This document shows, one piece after another, positions 26,151 through 34,883 of a stretch of 64,000 bases of DNA. Within the stretch, counting starts at the first letter, position 1, and every line of letters starts with the position of its first letter. The translations under genes were made by a program, and so were the position numbers. Location: contig NZ_BSFL01000001.1 in assembly GCF_027922325.1 (NCBI RefSeq), positions 801,610 through 865,609 of the forward strand, given 5' to 3'. Under the pieces are notes generated by a model. The model saw only the letters and a list, made by a program, of their open reading frames with translations. It did not search any database and was not told where the DNA came from. Origin of the DNA: Methylopila turkensis. GTDB taxonomy: Bacteria; Pseudomonadota; Alphaproteobacteria; Rhizobiales; Methylopilaceae.

Positions 26151-26297
26151 ATAGTCTCGTGCTATCAGGGACCGGCACTATCGTGCCATCGGGGACCGCA
26201 CTCTCGTGCTATCGGGGACCGGAATCGTCAATTCCTCGCGCTGAATCAGCAGCTTGCGAGCCCTCTAACTTATCTAACTTAGATTCCTACGGAATCT
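26135..26297 (+). other. Candidate origin of replication between repA and parA
   Basis: In order: DnaA-box-like TGGGGATAA (26135-26143) and TGTGAATAG (26146-26154), each one base from consensus; three iterons (26157-26221); an inverted repeat GGAAT-CGTCA-ATTCC; an A+T-rich stretch with two tandem TCTAACTTA copies (26264-26281); and an inverted repeat AGATTCC-TAC-GGAATCT (26281-26297). This has the make-up of a plasmid origin. It lies in the 208-base gap between repA and parA. Confidence 0.7.
26157..26221 (+). repeat. Three tandem 18-base iterons
   Basis: Three copies of TCGTGCYATCRGGGACCG begin at 26157, 26181 and 26204, 24 and 23 bases apart, so the copies lie on nearly the same helix face. 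The first copy has A for G in the CGGGG part and the second has C for T. Such spacing is typical of replication iterons bound by a Rep protein. Confidence 0.8.
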
Positions 26298-26358
26298 TTC
26301 TAACGCGACCGCGTTTTTCGGCCGCTGTGGACGAGTCCCTGATCGCCGGGAGACCGTC

Positions 26359-26997
26359 ATGATCGTCGCGCTCCTCAACCAGAAGGGCGGCGTCGGCAAG
26401 ACGACTCTGGCGCTGCATCTCGCCGGTGAATGGGCTCGGCATGGGCAGCGCGTCACGTTGATCGACGCCGACCCACAGGGTTCGGCGCTCGACTGGTCGC
26501 AGCAGCGCAGCCGGGAGGGGTTGCAGCGGCTGTTCGGTGTCGTCGGTCTGGCGCGCGACACCCTGCATCGCGAGGCGCCGGAACTGGCGCGTGACGTCGA
26601 TCACGTCGTCATCGATGGGCCGCCACGCGTCGCCAGCCTGATGCGGTCGGCGCTGCTCGCCGCCGATCTCGTGCTGATCCCGGTGCAGCCGTCGCCGCTC
26701 GATGGCTGGGCCTCGGCCGAAATGCTCGCGCTGCTCAGCGAAGCGCGCATCTACCGTCCAGAGCTTGCCGCCCGTTTCGTGCTGAACCGCTGCGCGGCTC
26801 GCACCGTGCTCGCCCGCGAAACCGCTGAGACGCTCGCCGACCACGACCCTCCGCTCCTCGCGACCACCATCGGTCAGCGCATCGTCTTCGCCGATGTCGT
26901 GCAGACCGGCAGGATCGCCGCCGAGCAGGACGGGGATTGTCCGGGCGCACGCGAGATCGCCGCGCTCGCGGCCGAAGTCGCGAGGCTCGGCGCATGA
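26359..26997 (+). CDS. parA: ParA-type partition ATPase
   Basis: 212 residues. The deviant Walker A KGGVGKTT is at 9-16, Walker A' near 40 (LIDADPQGSALDW) and the Walker B-like VVIDGPPR near 90. Small ParA/Soj type with no N-terminal HTH, as in class Ib systems. The ATG overlaps nothing upstream and has a GGGAGA. Its stop overlaps the next gene (ATGA), a ribbon-helix-helix gene that may be its centromere-binding partner. It would hold the excised element in dividing cells or help DNA positioning for transfer. Confidence 0.92.
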   Translation: MIVALLNQKGGVGKTTLALHLAGEWARHGQRVTLIDADPQGSALDWSQQRSREGLQRLFGVVGLARDTLHREAPELARDVDHVVIDGPPRVASLMRSALLAADLVLIPVQPSPLDGWASAEMLALLSEARIYRPELAARFVLNRCAARTVLARETAETLADHDPPLLATTIGQRIVFADVVQTGRIAAEQDGDCPGAREIAALAAEVARLGA

Positions 26998-27248
26998 GCG
27001 AACGATCCCCCAGGCGCGGCTTCGCGTCCCGGCCAGGCGATCCGGAGAGCTGGATCAAAGCGCCCGATCGCCAGACGCAGCGCGCCGAGCCCGCCGATGA
27101 CTTCTCGGCCAGGCTGACCATCGACGTGACCGCCGACATGCGCGGCCGGATCAAGATCGAGGCCTTCCAGCGCGGCCAGACGGTCGCCGACATGCTGCGC
27201 GCGCTGTTCGAGCGCGAATTCCCTCCAGCCCAAGGAGACGCCCAATGA
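26994..27248 (+). CDS. Small ribbon-helix-helix protein, possible ParB-like partner
   Basis: 84 residues, translationally coupled to parA (ATGA). The N-terminal 35 residues are basic and flexible; residues 45-80 (ARLTIDVTADMRGRIKIEAFQRGQTVADMLRALFEREFP) form a ribbon-helix-helix fold. Class Ib ParA systems pair with such proteins that bind the centromere and repress the operon. It also overlaps the next gene by four bases. The pairing with ParA is inferred from position. Confidence 0.78.
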   Translation: MSERSPRRGFASRPGDPESWIKAPDRQTQRAEPADDFSARLTIDVTADMRGRIKIEAFQRGQTVADMLRALFEREFPPAQGDAQ

Positions 27249-27763
27249 CCGGCCTTGCCGCCGCATCCACGCGCGCCGCTCGCGCCCTTCACACGCCGCC
27301 GGATAACCTCACCCAGGTCGAACTCGTCTGGATCGAGAAGCAGATCGAGCACTGGGTCCGCTTCGGCCGCGAGCGGCGCGAGCAGATCCTCGACCGCCGC
27401 CGCCGCATCCTCTTCTTCCCTCCCGGCAGCGTCCTCGCGCTCGTGCGCTGGGCGGCGAACGAGCACGGCACTGTCGTCTCGCGGATCGACATCCTGCGCA
27501 CGGTTGAGCGCGACGCGCCCTGCCAGACCATTCCGACGGTCACGCCCGGCGCAGAGGTTCTGCTGCATGTCGATGGCTGGCCGAAGGTTGAGCGCGTGCT
27601 CCACCTCATCGACGCCATCGAGGCGCGCGGCATCGATCCGATCGAGGTTTCGCCCGACCATTGGCGCCACGTCCACAACCGGATGGCTGTCGGCGAAACG
27701 CCGCGCGCTTATGGCCTCCGGCAGCATCGCGCCTTCCTCATGCGCCGGGAGATCGGCGCATGA
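27245..27763 (+). CDS. DUF2840 protein
   Basis: 172 residues; start overlaps the previous stop (ATGA) and its own stop overlaps the traF start. The DUF2840 pattern is clear: LTQVELVWIEKQIEHWVRFG, RRRRILFFPPGSVLALVRW, TVTPGAEVLLHVDG and the C-terminal RMAVGETPRAYGLRQHRAFL. No membrane segment or known catalytic residues. The family lies between partition and transfer genes in alphaproteobacterial ICEs, so a helper role in replication or transfer is likely but unproved. Confidence 0.88.
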   Translation: MTGLAAASTRAARALHTPPDNLTQVELVWIEKQIEHWVRFGRERREQILDRRRRILFFPPGSVLALVRWAANEHGTVVSRIDILRTVERDAPCQTIPTVTPGAEVLLHVDGWPKVERVLHLIDAIEARGIDPIEVSPDHWRHVHNRMAVGETPRAYGLRQHRAFLMRREIGA

Positions 27764-28305
27764 CCCGGCTCTCCTATGCCGTCGTCACAGCCGTGGCCGT
27801 GTCGCTTCTCGGCGTCGCCTCGATCGCTTCCTTCGCGCCGCGCCTGATCTGGAACGCGTCCGCCAGCACGCCGGTCGGCTTCTATACGATCGACGAGCCC
27901 GGCCCGGTCGCCGTGACCGATCTGGTCGCGGTGGATACCCCCGAACCACTCGCCACCTTCCTGTCCGACCGCGGCTATCTGCCGCGCGGCATGCCGCTGC
28001 TGAAGCGCGTGGCGGCGCTACCGGGCCAACGGGTCTGTCGGGCCGGGCTCGCCATCACCGTCGACGGCGTGCCGATGGGCGAGGCCCTCGACCGCGATCG
28101 TCGCGGCCGCCCGCTCCCGATCTGGCAGGGCTGCCGGTTGGTCGCGAACGGCGAACTGTTCCTGATGAACTGGCAGGTCCGCGACAGCCTCGACGGACGC
28201 TACTTCGGCCCGCTTCCGGCCGCCGCCGTGATCGGCCGGGCCACGCCTCTCTACACCGACGAGGACGGCGATGGCCGCTTCGTCTGGCGCGCGCCGACGC
28301 GGTGA
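27760..28305 (+). CDS. traF: TraF-type S26 signal peptidase
   Basis: 181 residues from the ATG at 27760, overlapping the DUF2840 stop. An N-terminal hydrophobic segment (about 6-26) is the membrane anchor. The Ser-Lys dyad fits: NASASTPVGFY (Ser36 by position) and MPLLKRVAALPGQ (Lys82). Members of this family mature the conjugative pilin TrbC, often making a cyclic form. The site is periplasmic. In ICEMlSym it lies in the rdfS operon, as here. It would act on the trbC product encoded 8 kb further on. Confidence 0.9.
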   Translation: MTRLSYAVVTAVAVSLLGVASIASFAPRLIWNASASTPVGFYTIDEPGPVAVTDLVAVDTPEPLATFLSDRGYLPRGMPLLKRVAALPGQRVCRAGLAITVDGVPMGEALDRDRRGRPLPIWQGCRLVANGELFLMNWQVRDSLDGRYFGPLPAAAVIGRATPLYTDEDGDGRFVWRAPTR

Positions 28306-28351
28306 CGGCCCGCCCATGACCCTGTCCACCGCAATCCGAAGGAGACGACCC

Positions 28352-28699
28352 ATGCCCGTGATCGGTCAATTCATGCGCGAGAATGACGGCTTCATCGGCC
28401 ACCTGACGACGCTGTCCTTGCACCAAGACATCATCATCGTCCCGGCCGAACTGTCCGATGCAGAGAACGCGCCGGACTACCGCGTCCATGTGCTCGACAC
28501 CATGAGCAACGAGACCGGCGCGGAGATCGGCGCGGGCTGGAAGCGCACCAGCGAGAAGGCCGGCGAATACGTCTCGCTGCAGCTCGACGATCCGACCTTC
28601 GAACATCCAATTCGCGCCAACCTGTTCCAGTCGGCCGATGACAAGTCCGCCTGGGGCCTGCATTGGAATCGCCCGCCAAAGCGCGGCGAGCGGGACTGA
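28352..28699 (+). CDS. DUF736 protein, second copy
   Basis: 115 residues from the ATG at 28352, with AAGGAG 8 bases upstream. MPVIGQFMRENDGFIGHLTTL and the DDPTFEHPIRANLF / WGLHWNR end mark the DUF736 family. It is more diverged from the usual sequence than the copy at 22824. It lies 46 bases after traF and 3 bases before the lytic transglycosylase, so it is in the transfer operon. Function unknown. Confidence 0.88.
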   Translation: MPVIGQFMRENDGFIGHLTTLSLHQDIIIVPAELSDAENAPDYRVHVLDTMSNETGAEIGAGWKRTSEKAGEYVSLQLDDPTFEHPIRANLFQSADDKSAWGLHWNRPPKRGERD

Positions 28700-28702
28700 A
28701 CG

Positions 28703-29464
28703 ATGCCCGCCGCGCGCCATCAGCCTGCCGTCGGACGGAGGATCACCCTCCGACGTGCAGCCCTCCTTCTCCTTTCCGGCCTGATCCTCGCTGCGCCGGG
28801 GGCAAGCCCGGCCGGCGCACAGCAAGCGCCCGTCGAGCGGCCGTCGCGCAATGATCCCTATGGCGCTTTCATCGCCGAGGCCGCGCAGAGGTTCGGCGTT
28901 CCCGAAGCGTGGATTCGCGCCGTCATGCGCGTCGAAAGCGACGGCGACGTGCGCGCCATCTCGTCGGCGGGCGCGATGGGCCTGATGCAGATCATGCCCG
29001 CCACTTGGGCCGAACTGCGGGTTCGCCATCAGCTCGGCGGAAATCCCTACGACCCACGCGACAACATTCTGGCGGGCGCGGCGTATCTGCGCGACATGCA
29101 CGATCGCTACGGATCGCCCGGTTTCCTGGCGGCGTACAACGCCGGTCCCAGCCGCTACGAAGAGTATCTCGCCGGCCGCCCATTGCCGGCCGAGACGCGC
29201 GCCTATGTCTCGACGCTCGCCCCCATTGTCGGCGGCGGTGAACTCGCCAGCGCCGTCGTGGTTGCAACCGCCGATCCGCTCGCCTGGACGCGGGCGCCGC
29301 TCTTCGTCGTGCAGTCGGCTGGCAGTGGACCCGCCGCGCCCGTGCAGTCCGAAGGCGCTCCCGGTGACGTCACGGCAGCCGCCCCACCGCGCGATCAAGG
29401 CCCGGGGGCTTCGCGCACCGATGGCCTTTTCGTCGCGCGCAATGTCGCCGGTGGCCCGCGATGA
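28703..29464 (+). CDS. Lytic transglycosylase (VirB1-like)
   Basis: 253 residues. The N-terminal signal peptide (about 1-40) has a hydrophobic run ALLLLSGLILAAP and a cleavage near AGA-Q. The catalytic domain is SLT: Glu78 in MRVESDGD, followed by GAMGLMQIMPATW and later FLAAYNAGPSRYEEY. It opens peptidoglycan for the transfer channel in the periplasm. The C-terminal tail (about 175-253) is low-complexity, Ala/Pro-rich. The stop overlaps an ATG, beginning the region before the relaxase gene. Confidence 0.9.
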   Translation: MPAARHQPAVGRRITLRRAALLLLSGLILAAPGASPAGAQQAPVERPSRNDPYGAFIAEAAQRFGVPEAWIRAVMRVESDGDVRAISSAGAMGLMQIMPATWAELRVRHQLGGNPYDPRDNILAGAAYLRDMHDRYGSPGFLAAYNAGPSRYEEYLAGRPLPAETRAYVSTLAPIVGGGELASAVVVATADPLAWTRAPLFVVQSAGSGPAAPVQSEGAPGDVTAAAPPRDQGPGASRTDGLFVARNVAGGPR

Positions 29465-29708
29465 CCGCGTTCGCACCCGTTCGCATTGTGGCGTGCTCTG
29501 GCGGGCAAATGGCGGCCCGGAGAGGAGGAGCAGTCAGCACAACCGCACGATGGCGAGATAAAAGCCGGCGAGGTGCGCCTTGGTGCGGTCGTGTCTTTTC
29601 AGGGACTTATGGCGCATTTGCGCGAGGTGCGCCTGATCGGCGCAGCCTGCGCATTCGCGATTTATTGGGGAATTTCCTCGGCTTCGCGCGATGTGCGGGG
29701 CCTCGGCC
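29465..29708 (+). other. Candidate origin of transfer upstream of the relaxase gene
   Basis: This 244-base gap has repeats that fit an oriT: ACCGCAC (29542) and GTGCGGT (29583) as 7-bp inverted arms, a perfect GCGCA-TT-TGCGC (29612-29623), a 13-base direct repeat GCGAGGTGCGCCT at 29568 and 29622, and GCGCC-TGATC-GGCGC. An 83-codon frame across it (29461-29712) overlaps both neighbours by ATGA but has no domain and Arg-rich use. In ICEMlSym oriT lies directly upstream of rlxS. The nick site cannot be named. Confidence 0.55.
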
Positions 29709-31448
29709 ATGACCGGCGAGGACGATTTCCGGATCCGGCCCGGCCGCATCCGCTCGACCCGGGCGCAGCAGGCCCGGCCCTTCATCGCCCAGGCGCTGGC
29801 GGCCGCCCAGCGCGCCGGCGGCAGCATCTCGCGCTCCGGCAAGATCAGCTCTGGCAACCGCTCGCGGTTCGGGCGCGGCCAGCGCGCGACCGTGCAGGCC
29901 AACCGGCTGCTTACCAGCCGATCACGCAACACCGTGATCAAGACGCGCGTCGTCCGCCATACGGCGCGGGCCGCGCCACTGTCCGCCCACCTCAGCTATC
30001 TCCGTCGCGAGGGCGTCACCAGGGATGGCGAGAAGGCCAGGCTCTTCGGGCCGGAGTCCGAGGACGCCGATCCGAAGGCCTTCGCCGGGCGCGCCCAGGA
30101 CGACCGGCATCACTTCCGCTTCATCGTGTCGCCCGAGGACGCGACCGAGATGTCCGATCTCAAGACCTATGCCCGCGACCTGATGGGGCAGATGGAGAAG
30201 GACCTGGGGACCAAACTCGACTGGGTCGGCGTCGATCACTGGAACACCGACAATCCGCACGTCCACATCATCCTGCGCGGTCGCACCGACGACGGCCAGG
30301 ACCTCGTCATCTCCCGCGACTACATCAAGGAAGGCATGCGCGCCCGCGCGCAGGACCTCGTCACCCAGGAGCTGGGACCGCGCACGGATCACGAGATTCG
30401 CCGCAATCTCGAACGGCAGATCGAGGCGGAGCGATGGACAAACCTCGATCGCCAACTCGCCCGCGATAGCTATCGCACCGGCGTCGTCGATCTCGCCCCG
30501 CACCCGGACCGTCAGCCCGACGAAGTCCACGCGATGAAAATCGGCCGGCTGCGCAAGCTGGAGACGCTCGGCCTCGCCGATCAGATCGGACCGGGCCAAT
30601 GGGTTGTGTCCGAGAATGCGGAGGCGACGCTGCGCGCGTTGAGCGAGCGTGGCGATATCATCAAGCGCATTCATCGCGGCCTGACCGAACGCGGCATCGA
30701 GCGCGGCGCTGCGAGCTATGTGCTCGCCGGCGAAAGCCTCGATGATCCTGTTGTCGGTCGGCTGGTGGACCGCGGCCTCGACGATGAACTGAAAGGTACG
30801 GCCTATGCCGTTGTCGACGGCACGGACGGGCGGACCCACCACATCAAACTGCCCGACCTCGATGCCGCTGGCGACAGCGCACCAGACTCGATCGTCGAGT
30901 TGCGCAAGTTCGATGACGCGCAGGGTCGGCGCCGCGTCGCGCTCGCCGTCCGCTCCGATCTCGACATCGAACGGCAGGTGAGTGCGCCTGGCGCCACCTG
31001 GCTCGACCGGCAGGCGATCGCCCGCGACCCCGTCGCCCTCGGAGGTGGCGGCTTCGGCGCGGAGGTGCGTCAGGCGATGGACCGGCGTGCCGACCATCTC
31101 GTCGGCCAGGGCCTCGCCGAGCGGCAGTCGCGCGGCGTCAGCTTCTCGCCGGGGCTAATCGAAACCTTGCGCCGGCGCGAGGTCGAGGCGCTCGGGGAGA
31201 AGCTCGCGGCCGAAACCGGGCATCAGTTCACAAAGGCCGGAACGGGCGAATATGTGGCGGGCACCTACCGCCAGCGCTTCGCGCTAGCCTCCGGCCGTTT
31301 CGCCATGATCGACGACGGCCTCGGCTTCCAACTCGTGCCCTGGTCGCCGTCCCTAGAACGCCAGCTCGGTCAGCACGTCTCAGGCGTCTCGCGCGGCCCC
31401 GGCGGCGTCGACTGGAGTTTCGGCCGCAATCGCGGCCTCGGCATGTAG
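29709..31448 (+). CDS. Relaxase of the DUF3363 / RlxS type
   Basis: 579 residues from the ATG at 29709; an ATG 6 codons earlier is less likely. The N-terminal 100 residues are basic. The relaxase core has HFRFIVSPEDATEM near 138 and the metal-binding NPHVHIILRG near 180, followed by LVISRDYIKEGMRARAQDLVTQELGPRT; the C-terminal half matches DUF3363. It would nick oriT, stay bound to the 5' end and pilot the strand into the recipient. It follows the candidate oriT and precedes the coupling protein gene, the usual order. Confidence 0.9.
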   Translation: MTGEDDFRIRPGRIRSTRAQQARPFIAQALAAAQRAGGSISRSGKISSGNRSRFGRGQRATVQANRLLTSRSRNTVIKTRVVRHTARAAPLSAHLSYLRREGVTRDGEKARLFGPESEDADPKAFAGRAQDDRHHFRFIVSPEDATEMSDLKTYARDLMGQMEKDLGTKLDWVGVDHWNTDNPHVHIILRGRTDDGQDLVISRDYIKEGMRARAQDLVTQELGPRTDHEIRRNLERQIEAERWTNLDRQLARDSYRTGVVDLAPHPDRQPDEVHAMKIGRLRKLETLGLADQIGPGQWVVSENAEATLRALSERGDIIKRIHRGLTERGIERGAASYVLAGESLDDPVVGRLVDRGLDDELKGTAYAVVDGTDGRTHHIKLPDLDAAGDSAPDSIVELRKFDDAQGRRRVALAVRSDLDIERQVSAPGATWLDRQAIARDPVALGGGGFGAEVRQAMDRRADHLVGQGLAERQSRGVSFSPGLIETLRRREVEALGEKLAAETGHQFTKAGTGEYVAGTYRQRFALASGRFAMIDDGLGFQLVPWSPSLERQLGQHVSGVSRGPGGVDWSFGRNRGLGM

Positions 31449-31473
31449 CCCACTTAAGAAAGGAGTGCCCGCC

Positions 31474-33459
31474 ATGTCGGCGACGAAAATCCTCTGGGGT
31501 CAGATCCTCACAGTCTTCCTGATCGTGCTGATGACGACCTGGGGCGCGACACAATGGACGGCCTACCGGCTCGGCTTCCAGCCACAGCTCGGGCAGCCCT
31601 GGTTCGAGCTTGCCGGATGGCCGATCTACTATCCGCCGGCCTTCTTCTGGTGGTGGTATTTCTACGACGCATATGCCCCGCCGATCTTCGTCGAGGGCGC
31701 CTACATCGCCGCGTCGGGCGGGTTCATCTCCATCGCGGTTGCCATTGGCATGTCCTTGTGGCGGGCACGCGAAGCGAAGAACGTGGAGACCTACGGCTCG
31801 GCCCGCTGGGCGCGGCCGGAAGAGGTGAAGGCCGCCGGCCTTCTCGGTCCGGACGGCGTCGTCCTCGGCAGGCATGAGCGCGAGTATCTTCGCCATGACG
31901 GTCCGGAGCATGTGCTGTGCTTCGCGCCGACGCGTTCCGGTAAGGGCGTGGGCCTGGTCGTGCCCTCGCTCCTGACCTGGCCGGGCTCGGCGATCGTTCA
32001 CGATATCAAGGGCGAGAACTGGACGCTGACCGCCGGCTACCGCGCCCGGCACGGCCGCGTGCTGCTGTTCGATCCCACAAACGCGAAGTCGGCGGCCTAC
32101 AATCCGCTGCTCGAGGTGCGCCGCGGCGAATGGGAAGTCCGCGACGTGCAGAACATCGCCGACATCCTGGTCGACCCCGAGGGGTCGCTGGAGAAGCGGA
32201 ACCACTGGGAGAAGACGTCGCACGCGCTTCTGGTCGGCGCGATCCTGCACGTCCTCTACGCCGAGGCCGACAAGACATTGGCGGGTGTCGGCGCTTTCCT
32301 GTCCGATCCGAAGCGGCCGATCGAGTCGACGCTCGCGGCGATGATGAAGACCGCCCATCTCGGCGAGGCCGGGCCTCATCCCGTCATTGCCAGCGCGGCC
32401 CGGGAGCTGCTCAACAAATCGGACAACGAGCGGTCCGGCGTGCTCTCGACCGCGATGTCGTTCCTGGGGCTCTACCGAGATCCCGTTGTCGCCGAGGTGA
32501 CGCGCCGCTGCGACTGGCGCATCGCCGACATGGTCGGCGGCAAGCATCCGACTACGCTCTACCTCGTGGTGCCGCCGTCCGACATCAACCGGACCAAGCC
32601 GCTGATCCGCCTGATCCTCAATCAGGTCGGCCGGCGTCTCACCGAGGACCTGCAGGCCAAGGGCAACCGCCATCGGCTGCTGCTCATGCTCGACGAGTTT
32701 CCCGCGCTCGGCCGCCTCGACTTCTTCGAGAGCGCCCTGGCGTTCATGGCGGGTTACGGCCTGAAGGCCTTTCTCATCGCCCAGTCGCTGAACCAGATCG
32801 AGAAGGCCTATGGTCCGAACAACTCGATCCTCGACAACTGCCACGTCCGGGTCAGCTTCGCGACCAATGACGAGCGGACGGCCAAGCGCGTGTCCGACGC
32901 ACTCGGCACCGCCACCGAGATGAAGGCGATGAAGAACTATGCCGGTCATCGGCTTTCGCCCTGGCTCGGCCACTTGATGGTGTCGCGCTCGGAGACCGCC
33001 CGGCAATTGCTGACGCCCGGCGAGATCATGCAACTCCCGCCCTCCGACGAGATCGTCATGGTCGCCGGCATTCCGCCGATCCGCGCGAAGAAGGCCCGCT
33101 ACTATGAGGATCGCCGATTTCAGGAACGCATCCTGACGCCGCCCGGCCTGACCAAACCGGCGAGCGCAAGGGCAGACGATTGGAGCACGCTGGCTTTGCC
33201 CGAACGACCGGTGCTGAACACGCCCGTCGCAGTGGATGACGTGGCCGATGACGATCCGACGGATTCCGAGCGACGGCATCAGCCCGAACTGAGCCGCACC
33301 AAGAGCGTCGAGCGAAAGCCGATCGTCGAAAACGAGTTCGAGATCGATCCCCGTGATGATGTCGACGAGGATGCCGCCCGCCTCAGCCGCATGACGCAGA
33401 CGATGCGCCAGGTCGCGCGCCAAGCCTCGCTCGATCCGGGCGACGGCATCGAATTGTAG
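31474..33459 (+). CDS. traG: Type IV coupling protein TraG/VirD4
   Basis: 661 residues from the ATG at 31474, with AAGGAG 8 bases upstream (a GTG at 31465 would overlap the SD). Two N-terminal membrane spans lie at about 8-24 and 72-90. Walker A APTRSGKG is at 151-158, followed by VPSLLTWPGSAIVHDIKGEN; Walker B LLMLDEFPALGRLDFFE is near 405. The hexameric ATPase sits in the inner membrane and hands the relaxase-DNA complex to the Trb channel. The C-terminal 60 residues are acidic and variable. It is followed at once by a ribbon-helix-helix gene. Confidence 0.95.
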   Translation: MSATKILWGQILTVFLIVLMTTWGATQWTAYRLGFQPQLGQPWFELAGWPIYYPPAFFWWWYFYDAYAPPIFVEGAYIAASGGFISIAVAIGMSLWRAREAKNVETYGSARWARPEEVKAAGLLGPDGVVLGRHEREYLRHDGPEHVLCFAPTRSGKGVGLVVPSLLTWPGSAIVHDIKGENWTLTAGYRARHGRVLLFDPTNAKSAAYNPLLEVRRGEWEVRDVQNIADILVDPEGSLEKRNHWEKTSHALLVGAILHVLYAEADKTLAGVGAFLSDPKRPIESTLAAMMKTAHLGEAGPHPVIASAARELLNKSDNERSGVLSTAMSFLGLYRDPVVAEVTRRCDWRIADMVGGKHPTTLYLVVPPSDINRTKPLIRLILNQVGRRLTEDLQAKGNRHRLLLMLDEFPALGRLDFFESALAFMAGYGLKAFLIAQSLNQIEKAYGPNNSILDNCHVRVSFATNDERTAKRVSDALGTATEMKAMKNYAGHRLSPWLGHLMVSRSETARQLLTPGEIMQLPPSDEIVMVAGIPPIRAKKARYYEDRRFQERILTPPGLTKPASARADDWSTLALPERPVLNTPVAVDDVADDDPTDSERRHQPELSRTKSVERKPIVENEFEIDPRDDVDEDAARLSRMTQTMRQVARQASLDPGDGIEL

Positions 33460-33468
33460 GAGGCGCCC

Positions 33469-33918
33469 GTGAGCAAGACGCCGAGGAAGCAGCGCCTTTC
33501 CGTCTATCTCGACCCGGACGTGATGAAAGCGCTGGCCGCCCATGCAGCGCGACGCGATCTCTCGCTGTCGCTGGTTGCCGAGGCCGGCATCGCCTCTTTC
33601 CTCTCGCCAGACGCCGCGGAACGGCAGGAAGCGGCGACGACAAAGCGGCTCGATCAGCTCGACCGCCGCATGGCGCGCATGGAGCGCGATGTGGGCATAT
33701 CGGTCGAAACGCTCGCCGTGTTCATCCGCTTCTGGCTGACCTCAAATCCGCCGCTCCCGGAGCCGGCGCAGGTCGCGGCACGCGCCAAGGCGGCGGAGCG
33801 CTACGAGGCGTTCGTGAGCGCGCTTGGACGAAGACTCGCGCAGGGACCGAAGCTCAGGCAGGAGATTTCGGAAGACATCAGCCCAGCGCCGGCAAATGAA
33901 CGCTCTGCCGAGTCGTGA
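33469..33918 (+). CDS. CopG-type ribbon-helix-helix transfer regulator
   Basis: 149 residues from a GTG with AGGAGG 5 bases upstream, 9 bases after traG. Residues 7-45 are a ribbon-helix-helix (QRLSVYLDPDVMKALAAHAARRDLSLSLVAEAGIASFL), followed by a long coiled-coil-like helix (TTKRLDQLDRRMARMERDVG) and a membrane-like segment LAVFIRFWLT. In related elements it lies between traG and trbB and may regulate the transfer operon or act as an accessory protein of the relaxosome. Which of the two is not shown. Confidence 0.82.
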   Translation: MSKTPRKQRLSVYLDPDVMKALAAHAARRDLSLSLVAEAGIASFLSPDAAERQEAATTKRLDQLDRRMARMERDVGISVETLAVFIRFWLTSNPPLPEPAQVAARAKAAERYEAFVSALGRRLAQGPKLRQEISEDISPAPANERSAES

Positions 33919-34007
33919 CGGTTTCGAGGAGCGCGCGGTGCGGGCCATGATAATCCGGCCAGATACTAAAGATAATGCGGGAGATCTGAGCGAGCTATGG
34001 CATCCGA

Positions 34008-34883
34008 TCAGCCTCCGGACAGAAGGATGACACCGGCGATCAGCACTCCGCATCCAGCGAGCCGCCAGGGTCCAACCTTCTCGCGCAGTATCACCATGCC
34101 CATGAGCGCGCCGACCATCATCGACATTTCCCGCATCGGTGCGACTAGGCTGAGCGGTGCTCCAGAGGTTAGAGCCGCCAGCACAAGGATGTAGGACAGC
34201 GGCGAGAGCAGGCCGACGCCGACCGCTATCCACCAGTAGCCGCGCATGGCCTCGATTGCGCGACGGGGGTCGGCGATCACGAGCGGGGCGAGAAGGAAAA
34301 ATCGCAGCAGGTTCGAGAACCAGTCCAGCACGACCGGCGCGATCCCAAGGGATTTGACGGCGTAGGCGTCAACGACCGTATAGGATGCGATCAGGCCGCC
34401 CGTCGCGGTTCCCCATCGCACACCCGATTGCCCACCGGGCCGCCGGAAGGCGGAAAGATCACCCTGCGTAGCGATTAAGCCGATCCCGGCGACCACCAGA
34501 ACCAGCCCCGCCACACCTTGGCCGGATGGCGTTTCCCCGAGGATGAGAAACGCTCCCATCGTCGAGAGCATTGGGCCGGTTCCCCGTGCGATCGGATAGA
34601 CCACCGAGAGGTCCGCGACCTGATACCCACGTTGCAGGCAGAGACTATAGGCCAGATGGATCAGTCCGCTGAGCAGCAGGAAGCCGATACCGACCCACGT
34701 CCAGGCGACGCCGTCGCCCTGCAGGAGCACGTAGATGACCCACGGCGCATAGGCGATGCAGGCAATGAGATTGTAGGCGAAGACGAAGACCGGGCCGACC
34801 GATGCGGCACGTTTGGAGAGCAGATTCCAGCTTGCATGGATGAACGATGCAAGGACGACAAGCAGCAGCGAGGCAATAGCCAT
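34008..34883 (-). CDS. EamA/DMT-family transporter
   Basis: 291 residues from the ATG at 34883 (AAGGAGG 6 bases upstream); a longer frame was rejected. It has ten hydrophobic segments in two EamA repeats, with SFIHASWNLLSKR at the N-terminus, LSVVYPIARGTGPMLSTMGAFLILGE in the first repeat and GAPLSLVAPMREMSMMVGALMGMVILREKV in the second, the conserved EamA ends. It would move a small metabolite across the inner membrane; the substrate cannot be told. It interrupts the transfer region between traG/copG and trbB on the opposite strand, so it is cargo inserted into the backbone. Confidence 0.88.
   Translation of the reverse strand: MAIASLLLVVLASFIHASWNLLSKRAASVGPVFVFAYNLIACIAYAPWVIYVLLQGDGVAWTWVGIGFLLLSGLIHLAYSLCLQRGYQVADLSVVYPIARGTGPMLSTMGAFLILGETPSGQGVAGLVLVVAGIGLIATQGDLSAFRRPGGQSGVRWGTATGGLIASYTVVDAYAVKSLGIAPVVLDWFSNLLRFFLLAPLVIADPRRAIEAMRGYWWIAVGVGLLSPLSYILVLAALTSGAPLSLVAPMREMSMMVGALMGMVILREKVGPWRLAGCGVLIAGVILLSGG

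Noticed and set aside
26157..26221. CRISPR-like array
   Set aside because: The repeats are only 18 bases at 23-24 base spacing with 5-6 base gaps, so they are iterons, not a CRISPR.
28055..29476. 473-codon open frame on the minus strand
   Set aside because: It runs opposite traF, DUF736 and the transglycosylase, three genes with clear families.
29461..29712. 83-codon frame coupled by ATGA to both neighbours
   Set aside because: Composition is poor and it covers repeats typical of an oriT; kept as part of the oriT candidate rather than as a gene.
31228..33543. 771-codon open frame on the minus strand
   Set aside because: It lies opposite traG, has no domain, and comes from the high G+C third positions of the real gene.
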